From: JAPULR01 sp963665075
GTDB taxonomy: Bacteria; Chloroflexota; Dehalococcoidia; Lucifugimonadales; GCA-2712585
DNA: 64,000 nt
Direction: 5' to 3'
Assembly: GCA_963665075.1 (NCBI GenBank)
Contig: OY762063.1
Location: forward strand, 1,860,001 to 1,924,000
In this document: piece after piece, positions 15,908-23,478 of the stretch
How the letters are laid out: the number at the start of each line of letters is the position of its first letter
Numbering within the stretch: the first letter of the stretch is position 1
The notes under the pieces: model-generated
Seen by the model: the letters and a program-made list of their open reading frames with translations, nothing else
Database searches by the model: none
Told to the model about the DNA's origin: nothing
Position numbers and translations under genes: made by a program

Positions 15908-16906
15908 ATGGCAACGATGTATTACGACAACGACGCTGACCTTTCCCTGTTGGAAGGCAAGACCGTCGGGATAATCGGCTATGGCAGCCAGGGCCACGCC
16001 CACGCGCTGAACCTGCACGACAGCGGCGTGAAGGTGATGGTGGGCCTCTACGAGGGCAGTTCCAGCAAGGCGAAGGCGGAAGCGGAAGGGTTGGAGGTGG
16101 CGACGGTGGCGGAGGTTTCCCAAGCCTCCGACGTGATTACGCTGCTGATACCGGACACTACCCAGCCGTCGGTATACAAGGAGTCTGTGCTTCCTCACCT
16201 GCACGAGGGGAAGACGCTGATGTTCGCCCACGGGTTCAACATCCACTTCGAGACGGTGACGCCGCCGGAGAACGTGGACGTTTCGATGGTCGCGCCCAAG
16301 GCCCCCGGACACCGGATGCGGGAGGTGTTCACCCGCGGCTCCGGCGTGCCCGGACTGCTGGCCATCCATCAGGACGTTTCGGGACAGGCCCGCGACATCG
16401 GCCTGGCCTACGCCAAGGGCATCGGCTGCACCCGCGCGGGCGTGTTGGACACCACCTTCAAGGAAGAAACGGAGACGGATCTGTTCGGCGAGCAAGCCGT
16501 GCTGTGCGGCGGGGTGACCTCGCTGGTGAAGGCGGGCTTCGAGACCCTCGTCGAGGCGGGATACCAGCCGGAGTCGGCCTACTTCGAGGTTCTGCACGAG
16601 CTCAAGCTCATCGTTGACCTGATGTATCAGGGCGGCATGGACTACATGCGCTATTCCGTCAGCGACACGGCGGAATACGGCGACTACTCCCGCGGGCCGC
16701 AGGTGGTGGACGAGCACGTGAAGGAGAACATGAAGCGGGTGCTGGCGGACATTCAGAGCGGGGCCTTCGCCAAGGAATGGATTACGGAGAACGACGAAGG
16801 GCGTCCCCGCTTCAGCCGGCTGAGGAAGGCCGACGCGGAGCACCCGCTGGAGAAGGTGGGTTCGGAGCTTCGGTCGATGATGCCCTGGCTGAAGGACCAG
16901 GTGTAA
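15908..16906 (+). CDS. ilvC: Ketol-acid reductoisomerase
   Basis: This 332-residue class I enzyme catalyses isomerisation and reduction of acetolactate or acetohydroxybutyrate. The N-terminal Rossmann motif is IIGYGSQGHAHALNL. It is followed by the cofactor loop VGLYEGSSSKAKA, whose serines suit NADPH. PKAPGHRMREVF and the C-terminal KARI knot helices (ETDLFGEQAVLCGG, ELKLIVDLMYQGG) hold the Mg ligands. An AAGGAGA site precedes the ATG. The gene ends the ilvBNC operon and is followed by a strong hairpin. Confidence 0.96.
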   Translation: MATMYYDNDADLSLLEGKTVGIIGYGSQGHAHALNLHDSGVKVMVGLYEGSSSKAKAEAEGLEVATVAEVSQASDVITLLIPDTTQPSVYKESVLPHLHEGKTLMFAHGFNIHFETVTPPENVDVSMVAPKAPGHRMREVFTRGSGVPGLLAIHQDVSGQARDIGLAYAKGIGCTRAGVLDTTFKEETETDLFGEQAVLCGGVTSLVKAGFETLVEAGYQPESAYFEVLHELKLIVDLMYQGGMDYMRYSVSDTAEYGDYSRGPQVVDEHVKENMKRVLADIQSGAFAKEWITENDEGRPRFSRLRKADAEHPLEKVGSELRSMMPWLKDQV

Positions 16907-16954
16907 CGCGCCGCATCCACGGCATCGCTACACGCGTGATTCTGAGAAACGCAA

Positions 16955-16983
16955 AGGGGCGGCTCCACCACGGAGCCGCCCCT
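16955..16983 (+). terminator. Hairpin terminator after ilvC
   Basis: AGGGGCGGCTCC and GGAGCCGCCCCT form a perfect 12-bp stem around a 5-nt loop, 49 bp after the ilvC stop. The run of T that follows is weak (TGTTGGTT). Confidence 0.65.
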
Positions 16984-17001
16984 GTTGGTTGTCAATGAAA
17001 T

Positions 17002-17032
17002 TGTAGGGGCGACCGGCCGGTCGTCCCTACAG
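17002..17032. repeat. Palindromic GTAGGGGCGACC-type repeat
   Basis: TGTAGGGGCGACCGG is followed by CCGGTCGTCCCTACAG, a near perfect palindrome of 31 bp between the convergent ilvC and protease genes. A related but degenerate copy is seen near 42507. Confidence 0.7.
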
Positions 17033-17043
17033 GTAAGGGAGGG

Positions 17044-19032
17044 TTAGGATGCCACCCATCTGGTTTCGGTGTCGCCGCAGTGGGAGGTGCGGCGCTGTTC
17101 CTTGTAGAGTTTGCCGTCCGCGTCGTCATAGTGGGTCCGGCCCGTGTACTCCCAGTCGTACCAGATGAGGGGATCGGAGGCGCTGACCGTCCTGGTATGA
17201 CGGGAGTGCCCGTTGGAGCATGCCTGTATCTCCTTCCTGTTGGGGCCGCATCCGGTGTAGCTGCTGTGGCTCCACACGTGGGTGACAGGTGGAGGCTTGG
17301 GAGTGGGTTTGGGCGGCGGGGTTTTGGTGAGGAGGGACGCCACAGGGCTGGGGGACCCTTCGCCGGCCGCGTTCTTGCTCTTGACCCGGTAGTAATAGCG
17401 GGTGGTGGAATGGAGGTTGGTCACGGTGTAGGACAATCCCGTGGTGGGGAAATCGTCGTAGCCTACTACCTCGTCTTCTTCCATCTTTCCCAACTGCAAC
17501 ACGTAGCCCGTGGCGCCCGTTACGGCGCTCCAAGTCACGGTCACGCTGTTGGTGGTGGAACTGGCCGTTATCGTCGTGGGCGCAGGCGCCGGCGTAGGTT
17601 TGGGCGTAGTTGGCGGCGGAGTCGGCTTTGCGGGCTTCTTGGGTTTGGGAGTGGGCGCGGCGGCGCGCACCGTTATCTCGACATCGTCGGTGTCGGTGAC
17701 CTTCTTCTTCTTGTCGGAGACGGTGAGGTGGAATTTGAGCTTCCCTGCCTGGGAGGGCGCATGGAACCACGGGCGGGGCCCCTTGTCGCCGCGCAACTGC
17801 ACAGGAGGCATTGAGTGTCCCTTTAGTGGAATCCGCTTCCACGTGTAGGTGAGGGAGCCTACGGAGGCGATGCCGGCGCCTTGGGGGCCGAGGGAGACGC
17901 GGGCCTTCTGGTTGACGGTCTGGGGAGGGCCGGCGTTGGCGAGCTTCACTGTCACAGTCACTCTGTCGGTATGCTTGGCTCCGAATCCATCGGTGACGGT
18001 CAGCTTGTATATCTGAGTCCCCGGCTTGTTGGGCGTTTGAAAGGTGTATGCCCTTGTTGTCGCGACCTGTGTGAGCGTCTTGTCAGTGAGGCTTGCCTGC
18101 TTTTCCCACTTGTATTGCAGCACGTCACGCAGAACTTCGTTGGACTGGCTCCTGGATCCGTCCAGGGTGACGGTGGCTCCCGTGGAAACTTTGGCGGGCT
18201 TGGCCGTTGCTACGGCGGTAGGCCGCTTGATGCCGAAAGTGATGCCAAGTTCCTCTTCGATGGCGGAGGCGCGGGAGGCGTAGCCGATGACTGAAGGGCC
18301 ACCAGGCTCAACATTCTTTCCTGCGAAGTGGATGCCAACAATCCGGTAATTGCCGTGCTCGTCAACCCAGAGGATCGGCGAGCCGGAGTCGTGCGCCCTA
18401 CTGGGTTCATTCTTCTGGCTGATGGTGAAGTTCTTCTCCTTTTCAAAATAAAATGTGCCGTGGCGGGAACCGGAGTGCCTATCATAGATTGGAACCGACA
18501 GGTCCTCCGAGGGATTGGGATTCAAAACGGTGAAGGTGCGCAGTCCACCGCCAGCGCCGACTGCAATCAGTCGCATACTGGAAGTGGGATCTACTGCAGG
18601 ACCAACAATCGGCCTCTTCTCAACATGGGTGTGATTGTTATCATCGTCGTTGGGGAAGTGCACGTTGAAACTGGTTAGAGCTTCGATGTCTGCACCGGTT
18701 GGCAATGCCAGGGCGGCGGCGTCAACAGGATATCCAAAGCCGGCGCTTCCCTCGACCCAGCTCTTCTTTTCTACGCCATTGACAGTTTCCGTGTACAGTT
18801 GTCCGACCTTGTAGCCCTCTGCCCTGCCGCCCTGGTAGATGGACTCATTACCAGTCACGGTGTAGTTGTTCCGGTGCGTGCTGACGACATGGACGTTGGT
18901 GACGAGGACCTTGGCCAGGTCCGATTTGCGCTTGGCTATGGCGCCTAGGGTCCCGCGGTGTTCTTCTCCGTCGAACGGCATGATGGCTATGCCCGCCCGT
19001 AGTGGTCTGTGATTGCTGGTTGGTGTTCCCAT
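17044..19032 (-). CDS. Trypsin-fold protease (NAL1-like core) with PKD-like and FN3 domains
   Basis: This 662-residue protein starts RPLRAGIAIMPFDG and has a chymotrypsin-like triad in order: His48 (VTNVHVVS), Asp104 (YPVDAAALAL) and Ser216 (HDSGSPIL), followed by VGIHFAGK. Residues about 274-365 and 368-460 look like PKD/Ig folds. Next come a proline-rich linker (460-490), a fibronectin type III domain (490-570), another proline-rich linker and a C-terminal domain with three cysteines. The N-terminal GI-x-IM-x9-GTLGAI layout resembles the protease core of NAL1-like trypsin family proteins, but their usual N-terminal PNV..VG/EDRIP..GVPV region is missing and occurs instead in the lipoprotein gene 39 bp upstream. 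There is no signal peptide. Truncated copies of its first 22 codons occur at 19.8 and 20.9 kb. Confidence 0.72.
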   Translation of the reverse strand: MGTPTSNHRPLRAGIAIMPFDGEEHRGTLGAIAKRKSDLAKVLVTNVHVVSTHRNNYTVTGNESIYQGGRAEGYKVGQLYTETVNGVEKKSWVEGSAGFGYPVDAAALALPTGADIEALTSFNVHFPNDDDNNHTHVEKRPIVGPAVDPTSSMRLIAVGAGGGLRTFTVLNPNPSEDLSVPIYDRHSGSRHGTFYFEKEKNFTISQKNEPSRAHDSGSPILWVDEHGNYRIVGIHFAGKNVEPGGPSVIGYASRASAIEEELGITFGIKRPTAVATAKPAKVSTGATVTLDGSRSQSNEVLRDVLQYKWEKQASLTDKTLTQVATTRAYTFQTPNKPGTQIYKLTVTDGFGAKHTDRVTVTVKLANAGPPQTVNQKARVSLGPQGAGIASVGSLTYTWKRIPLKGHSMPPVQLRGDKGPRPWFHAPSQAGKLKFHLTVSDKKKKVTDTDDVEITVRAAAPTPKPKKPAKPTPPPTTPKPTPAPAPTTITASSTTNSVTVTWSAVTGATGYVLQLGKMEEDEVVGYDDFPTTGLSYTVTNLHSTTRYYYRVKSKNAAGEGSPSPVASLLTKTPPPKPTPKPPPVTHVWSHSSYTGCGPNRKEIQACSNGHSRHTRTVSASDPLIWYDWEYTGRTHYDDADGKLYKEQRRTSHCGDTETRWVAS

Positions 19033-19071
19033 TGTTTTACCTCTCTATTTCTAAATTTTGATGATTTGTAG

Positions 19072-19620
19072 TTAGGATTCCAGGTAGGCAAGCCTCTGGT
19101 GCACGATGATGTGTACCGGCACTCCCGCAATGCAGCCCGGTATGCGGTCTTCCGGAGGCACTGTGCGCGGGTCAACCAGATGGTCAACATGTACCTCAAC
19201 AACAAACCTGTCGGTGAGTATGCCATCCCAAAAAAATTGAAGATTAGGAAAGCTACCTCTGTAGTAGGGGTACCTTTCGAGTCGATCTCTGTATGTTTCA
19301 AGAACTTCCTCAATCCGCTCCCTCTCAGGACCAAGCCTCTCGTCCCATGCATCCATAGCTTCGTCATATCCCGGCAACGCTGTCAGGTATGCGTCGGTGG
19401 GATAGCTGGTTTGGATTGGGTCCTGCTGATTCGCCAGTTGAACGAACTCTCTCGATGGCTTGAGGGGTTTTTCGTTTTCGCAGGGTTCCGGGGATATGAT
19501 CGACAGCCCGTCACTTGGGTAATTGATGGGGTACTCCTTTGTGCAGGCGGTGGCGAGGCAGAGGCAGGCGGCGGCTATGACGATGGCGATGATGTGCATG
19601 TATCGGTTGTGGGTCTGCAT
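19072..19620 (-). CDS. Lipoprotein 1 of the tandem array (EDRIP-domain)
   Basis: This 182-residue protein has a lipoprotein signal: MQTHNRYM, then the hydrophobic IIAIVIAAACLCLATA, then Cys26. The mature part has a variable, charged helix-rich region. It ends in VDPRTVPPEDRIPGCIAGVPVHI, a domain that in NAL1-like proteases precedes the catalytic core. It lies directly upstream of the intact protease. Length is identical to lipoprotein 3 (182 residues), with which it shares the signal, TKEYP start, LPGY-x-EA-x-DA segment and C-terminal AYLES. GGAAAGG precedes the ATG. It is presumably a membrane-anchored partner or propeptide of the protease; this is inference. Confidence 0.7.
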   Translation of the reverse strand: MQTHNRYMHIIAIVIAAACLCLATACTKEYPINYPSDGLSIISPEPCENEKPLKPSREFVQLANQQDPIQTSYPTDAYLTALPGYDEAMDAWDERLGPERERIEEVLETYRDRLERYPYYRGSFPNLQFFWDGILTDRFVVEVHVDHLVDPRTVPPEDRIPGCIAGVPVHIIVHQRLAYLES

Positions 19621-19662
19621 GGCTGCCTTTCCTTTCTGTCGGACGGTCTGGGGGTTAGATAA

Positions 19663-19824
19663 TTAGTTCGTAGATAATAATAGAACGGCTTTTCGGCGTT
19701 TGTCAACCCCCTGATGGCACTTTTCGAGAATTGCGTTTACCGCGGGTCGTGGGCTTAGTCCGTCGGAGGGCATGGTTGCGATACCAGCCTGAAGCGGTCG
19801 GTGTTCATTGTTAGTTGCTGTCAT
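19663..19824 (-). pseudogene. Truncated protease head B
   Basis: A 53-codon frame starts at ATG 19824, overlapping the end of lipoprotein 2 by 14 bp behind AAGGAGG. It reads HRPLQAGIATMPSDG, matching residues 8-22 of the intact protease (HRPLRAGIAIMPFDG), then diverges and stops. It is the remnant of a second protease copy whose catalytic and C-terminal domains have been deleted. The next promoter begins inside its 3' part. Confidence 0.6.
19677..19706 (-). promoter_or_regulatory. Promoter of lipoprotein 1
   Basis: On the minus strand, TTGACA (19701-19706) and TATTAT (19677-19682) are separated by 18 bp. Near-identical promoters precede lipoproteins 2 and 3. Confidence 0.65.
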
Positions 19825-20674
19825 TGGCTTCCTCCTTGTTGGGGTCTTCGTGCGTTTCTATTACCGGCGGCGCTTCTTCAGTTATCTTCACCGGTATTCC
19901 CTCGAGACAGTCCGGTATGCGGTCTTCTGGCGGCAGCGTGCTCTGATCCACCTTGCGGGTGACCCTTATGTTGATGCCCTTGGTGTCAAGCCATCCCCCG
20001 TGCTCGTCCGCAAGGAAGCCTTCGCCAACTGCCCAGACATTGGGTTGTCGCCAGAAAAGCGGATCATATTTGAGTCTCACCTCGTGTCTCCGCTCTGGAG
20101 TGTTCGGATTTGTAGTGTTCATCGTAGTCTCTCCTTCTTGTGAATTTGCTCTGCACATGGAGTAGTCACAGCTGCTCACAGGAACTTCGGATGGTGGCGC
20201 CGCCTGTGTAATTTGAATGCGTACATCGTCCAAGAGGTCCGGTATGCGGCCCTCAGCCGGCAGGGTGTTCTGGTCCACCTTCTCGGTGACCCATACGGTA
20301 ATGCCCCATTGATTAGTCCATTCTCCATTTTCGTCCCTTAAAAAACTCTCACTCACGTCGTGGACGTTGGGTTGACGCCAGAACAGCGCCCTGTGTTCAT
20401 ATAGCACACCAGCAGCACGACTTTGATTGTCTAGATGCTCCAGATATTCCTCTTCCATGGTGTTCAGCCTGCTCGTTAGCTCCGGCGACTCGGTTGTGCA
20501 GATGCCTAGCTGATCAGGGAATTCAGCAGTCGGAGTATCGGTTGCTTTCTGGGTCGGCACCGCGGTTACTTCATGAGTCGGTGTGGCATCGGCACTGCAG
20601 GCGGTGGCGAGGGAGAGGCAGGCGGCGGCTATGACGATGGCGATGATGTTCATGTATCGGTTGTGGGTCTGCAT
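19811..20674 (-). CDS. Lipoprotein 2 of the tandem array (two EDRIP domains)
   Basis: This 287-residue protein has the same MQTHNRYMN signal and lipobox Cys26 as its neighbours. It then carries two similar domains. The first (about 83-170) includes FWRQPNVHDVSESFLRDENG and VDQNTLPAEGRIPDLL. The second (about 200-275) includes FWRQPNVWAVGEGFLADEHG and VDQSTLPPEDRIPDCLEGIPV. This is the region found in front of the catalytic core in NAL1-like trypsin family proteins. Between them a strong internal AAGGAGA site precedes an ATG at 20122, which would make a 103-residue product without a signal. That suggests a fusion of two former genes or dual translation. Confidence 0.68.
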   Translation of the reverse strand: MQTHNRYMNIIAIVIAAACLSLATACSADATPTHEVTAVPTQKATDTPTAEFPDQLGICTTESPELTSRLNTMEEEYLEHLDNQSRAAGVLYEHRALFWRQPNVHDVSESFLRDENGEWTNQWGITVWVTEKVDQNTLPAEGRIPDLLDDVRIQITQAAPPSEVPVSSCDYSMCRANSQEGETTMNTTNPNTPERRHEVRLKYDPLFWRQPNVWAVGEGFLADEHGGWLDTKGINIRVTRKVDQSTLPPEDRIPDCLEGIPVKITEEAPPVIETHEDPNKEEANDSN

Positions 20675-20730
20675 GGCTGCCTTTCCTTTCTGCCGTATGG
20701 GCTGGGGACTAGATAATTGGTTCGTAGATA

Positions 20731-20760
20731 ATAATAGAACGGCTTTTCTGTGCTTGTTAA
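20731..20760 (-). promoter_or_regulatory. Promoter of lipoprotein 2
   Basis: TTAACA (20755-20760) and TATTAT (20731-20736) lie 18 bp apart on the minus strand. The spacer is nearly identical to those of the other two copies. Confidence 0.6.
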
Positions 20761-20771
20761 TCCCCCCGGCG

Positions 20772-20879
20772 TCACTTTTTGCAATTTGCGTCTGCGGCGG
20801 GGCGTTGGCTTGGGCCGTCGGACGGCATGATTGCGATGCCGGCTCGTAGGGGTCTGTGATTGCTGGTTGGTCTTCCCAT
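20772..20879 (-). pseudogene. Truncated protease head A
   Basis: A 35-codon frame starts at ATG 20879, 41 bp after lipoprotein 3. It reads MGRPTSNHRPLRAGIAIMP and differs from the intact protease at only two of the first 22 residues (T3R, F20S). It then diverges into RPAADA and stops. The upstream spacer is homologous to the spacer before the intact protease. It is a deletion remnant. Confidence 0.68.
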
Positions 20880-20920
20880 TGTTTCACCTCTCTATTTCTG
20901 AATTGTTTGGTTTCTTGTGG

Positions 20921-21469
20921 CTAGGATTCCAAGTAGGCAAAAATTATGCCCACGAAAATGTGCACCGGCACTCCCCCAATGCAGCCCGGTATCCGGTCTT
21001 CCGAAGGAACTTTGCGCGGGTCGTCCCAGTGATCAAAGTACATCCGCACAATAAGACTGTCGGTAGCCACATCACTCAAGCCACTCTCCAGATATAACTC
21101 GCTGAACAAGTAGTATGGATTCTCCCGAAGCCTGTCCCGGTATTCGTCAAGAGCTTGTTCAACCCGCTCAATTCTTGGATCGAGTCTCTTGAACCGTGCA
21201 TCAAATGCTTCCTTATATCCTGGAAGTTCCTTCAACTGATCGCCGGTAGGATATTTCACGCCGGGGGGAGCCTCTCGCTCTGCCAGTTGAACGAATTCTA
21301 CAGATGGAACCAGAGGCGCATCGTCTTCGCAGGGTTCTGAGGAGATTATCTGCAACCCATCCTGTGGGTATGCGCCGGGGTACTCCTTCGTGCAGGCGGT
21401 GGCGAGGGAGAGGCAGGCGGCGGCTATGACGATGGCGATGATGTTCATGTACTGGTTGTGGGTCTGCAT
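20921..21469 (-). CDS. Lipoprotein 3 of the tandem array (EDRIP-domain)
   Basis: This 182-residue paralogue of lipoprotein 1 has the same signal peptide (MQTHNQYMN, lipobox LATAC), TKEYPGAYPQDGL, ELPGYKEAFDARFKRLD and C-terminal DDPRKVPSEDRIPGCIGGVPVHI ending AYLES. It is followed by the truncated protease head A at the spacing seen between lipoprotein 1 and the intact protease. It presumably anchors to the outer leaflet of the membrane. Function is not known. Confidence 0.7.
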   Translation of the reverse strand: MQTHNQYMNIIAIVIAAACLSLATACTKEYPGAYPQDGLQIISSEPCEDDAPLVPSVEFVQLAEREAPPGVKYPTGDQLKELPGYKEAFDARFKRLDPRIERVEQALDEYRDRLRENPYYLFSELYLESGLSDVATDSLIVRMYFDHWDDPRKVPSEDRIPGCIGGVPVHIFVGIIFAYLES

Positions 21470-21525
21470 GGCAGCCTTTCCTTTCTGGCGGGCGAGCTGG
21501 GGGCTGGATAATTGGTTCGCAGACA

Positions 21526-21555
21526 ATAACTGAACTGCTTTTCTGTGCTTGTCAA
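21526..21555 (-). promoter_or_regulatory. Promoter of lipoprotein 3
   Basis: TTGACA (21550-21555) and AGTTAT (21526-21531) lie 18 bp apart on the minus strand, in the same sequence context as the other two array promoters. Confidence 0.55.
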
Positions 21556-21559
21556 CCCC

Positions 21560-21601
21560 CTAATGGCAATTTTTGCAAATTGCATTTGCGGTGGGGCGTT
21601 C
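21560..21601 (-). pseudogene. Remnant of a third protease head
   Basis: A short frame reading ERPTANAICKNCH and a stop matches RPAVNAILEKCH at the end of head B. A family B repeat cuts it off on its 5' side. It implies a further array unit that has been lost. Confidence 0.45.
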
Positions 21602-21690
21602 ATCCTTCGACAAGCTCAGGGTAAGCGAAGGGGAGCGGGGCCAGGGTTTGGCGTGGGTTGCGGTGGATTCCCGCCTGCGCGGGAATGACG
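21599..21690. repeat. Family B plus family A repeats
   Basis: A family B copy (about 21601-21626, CCTTCGACAAGCTCAGGG) is followed by a family A palindrome (about 21664-21690) in the space between the lipoprotein array and ctaG. Confidence 0.75.
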
Positions 21691-21738
21691 GAGGGGATGG
21701 CGGGAAAGACAAGAGGGGAGAGGGTAAGAGGGGATGGG

Positions 21739-22671
21739 CTAGGGGTTTTCCTTGGATATTTTCGCGAGGTGGCGGCGGCGGGCTTCTTCTATCTGATGCA
21801 GCTGCTTCGCGCGGCGTTCTTCCTGTTCCAACCAGGCGAAGAAGAGGAGGGCGAGGGCGGTGAAGTACATCATGGTGCCGGGAATCCACATGAGGACGCC
21901 GCCCAGCTGCTGGTCTAATTCGCCGTCGATGCCCCAGTGGTCGGGGGTGGCTTCGTAGTAGGAGTAGACGGGGCCTTGGGCGAAGGTGAGGATGGCGCCG
22001 AGGATGATGTTCTGGAAGAGGGCGAGGAAGAGGTACAGGAAGCGGAGGGGGTGGGGCATGCGGGAGCGGACGGGGGCGGGGCCGATGACGGGCCACCAGA
22101 AGATGAGGGCGGCGGCGAACATGGTGAGGTGCTCCAGGAGGTGGACGCTTTCGGAGGAGAGGGCGGCGTTGTAGGGGGCGGGGGTGTGCCAGACCCAGAT
22201 GGTTGTGACGAATATGAGCCAGGCGACGACGGGGACGGTGACGCCCTGAATGGCGAGTCGGAGGAGGCCGGCGGCGTTGAGGGTCGCGCCGATGCGTCGT
22301 CGGACGGGGCGGGGGAATGCCCAGAGGATGCGGGACATGGGGTTGGCGAGTTGGAGGAGGGGAGGGGCGGCCATCATCAGGAGGAGATGCTGGATCATGT
22401 GCATGAAGAAGAGGTCGCCGGCGTAGACGTCGATGGGGGAGAGGAGGGCGATGACGAGGGCGAGGAGGCCGGCGAGGTAGAGGAGGTCGCGGGATTTGCG
22501 TGGGGGCGCGTAGCGGGCGCGGCGGCCCAGGCGCCACCGGCCTATGAGGTAGAGGGACGCGGCGAGGATGAGGGGGATTACGACGTAGGGCGCGGAGTCC
22601 CAATGCCGTAGGAAGTCGGCGAAGTTTTTCGCGAGGGGGAGGTGGTCGTGGCCGGTGTGGAGGAGGATCAT
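21739..22671 (-). CDS. ctaG: CtaG/Caa3-type cytochrome c oxidase assembly factor
   Basis: This 310-residue polytopic membrane protein has about seven membrane helices. Conserved patches are GDLFFMHMIQHLLLMMAAPPLL (about 86-107), IWVWHTPAPYNAAL (about 160), HLLEHLTMFAAALIFWWPV and DQQLGGVLMWIPG. The family assists copper-dependent assembly of caa3-type oxidase; the conserved His residues are candidate copper ligands. No oxidase genes lie next to it. Its ATG lies close to repeat DNA and has no clear ribosome binding site. Confidence 0.85.
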   Translation of the reverse strand: MILLHTGHDHLPLAKNFADFLRHWDSAPYVVIPLILAASLYLIGRWRLGRRARYAPPRKSRDLLYLAGLLALVIALLSPIDVYAGDLFFMHMIQHLLLMMAAPPLLQLANPMSRILWAFPRPVRRRIGATLNAAGLLRLAIQGVTVPVVAWLIFVTTIWVWHTPAPYNAALSSESVHLLEHLTMFAAALIFWWPVIGPAPVRSRMPHPLRFLYLFLALFQNIILGAILTFAQGPVYSYYEATPDHWGIDGELDQQLGGVLMWIPGTMMYFTALALLFFAWLEQEERRAKQLHQIEEARRRHLAKISKENP

Positions 22672-22703
22672 GGTTGGCGGGTGGGGTTAAGAGGGGAGGG
22701 AGA

Positions 22704-22998
22704 AGATGGATTCCCGCCTTCGCGGGAATGACGGAGGGTGTGGCGGGAATGACGGAAGTGGAGGCGGGAATGACGGAGGAGGTGGCTGTTTGGAGGGGCG
22801 CTCGACCCTTCGAGGAGTTCAGGGTGAGCGGTGGAGGGAGTCACCCCCATCTCAATCTTCCCCCATCAAGGGGGAAGAGGTAAGAGGGGATGGATTCCCG
22901 CTTTCGCGGGAATGACGGAAGTGGAGGCGGGAATGACGAGGAGGGCGGTGGGAATGACGGTTATGCAACGGTCTGCTTTCGCGGGAATGACGAGTGGG
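22704..22998. repeat. Cluster of family A, B and C repeats
   Basis: The 329-bp gap between ctaG and the next gene contains no ORF of its own. It holds a family A palindrome with two extra half copies (22709-22785), a family B copy (about 22803-22830), family C (22845-22880) and a second run of family A copies (22890-22998). One half copy is preceded by GTTATGCAACGGTC, resembling the end of the MITE-like elements. Confidence 0.8.
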
Positions 22999-23000
22999 GG

Positions 23001-23477
23001 TCACTTGGTTTTGCGGCGGGATTTCTTTCTTGCCCGGGAGCGGGCGCCGCCGGTGGATTCCTTGAAGCAGTAGAAGTTGTCGGAATCGATGATGCGCTTC
23101 ATCACTTCCATAGTTATGTTCATCGGGTGGGTGGGAGCGGCCCATTCTTCGGTAACGTCCCAGTGGAGGTCCTGGAGGCCGGTGGCCTTGTTGGAGTTTT
23201 TGAGGAGGAGGCGGAAGACAATTTCCTTGAGGGGCATGGCGGGCGAGATGAAGCCGTCGTTCTGGGCGCAGCAGCGGGACATGTCGCGAATCTGCCTTCT
23301 GACGGTGGGGGGCTTCTTCTCGTTGAGGACCCTTTCGACACAGGAAGGGCATCGGCGGCTGAGGAGCAGCGCCGACATATCGCGCTGCTGGGATTCGGCC
23401 AATTTCGGGTCGATCACGTAATAGGCCTTGGAAATATCGTGGGCAGGCCGTTCCTGCTCGGCTATTTTCTGTATCAT
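23001..23477 (-). CDS. Conserved hypothetical protein with CxxC, basic C-terminus
   Basis: I do not recognise this 158-residue protein. It has CPSC (about 44-47) and a CC pair (about 69-70) that could bind metal or form disulfides. A central segment follows with HWDVTEEWAAPTHPMNI, and the C-terminus is very basic (RSRARKKSRRKTK). It starts after GGAGGG and is only 1 bp downstream of the moeA stop, so it belongs to the pheS-pheT-moeA operon. No membrane segment or signal is visible. Confidence 0.6.
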   Translation of the reverse strand: MIQKIAEQERPAHDISKAYYVIDPKLAESQQRDMSALLLSRRCPSCVERVLNEKKPPTVRRQIRDMSRCCAQNDGFISPAMPLKEIVFRLLLKNSNKATGLQDLHWDVTEEWAAPTHPMNITMEVMKRIIDSDNFYCFKESTGGARSRARKKSRRKTK

Positions 23478-23478
23478 C

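Noticed and set aside
22704..22998. CRISPR array
   Set aside because: Repeated GGGAATGACGG units are irregularly spaced members of repeat family A, with no constant repeat-spacer order and no cas genes.
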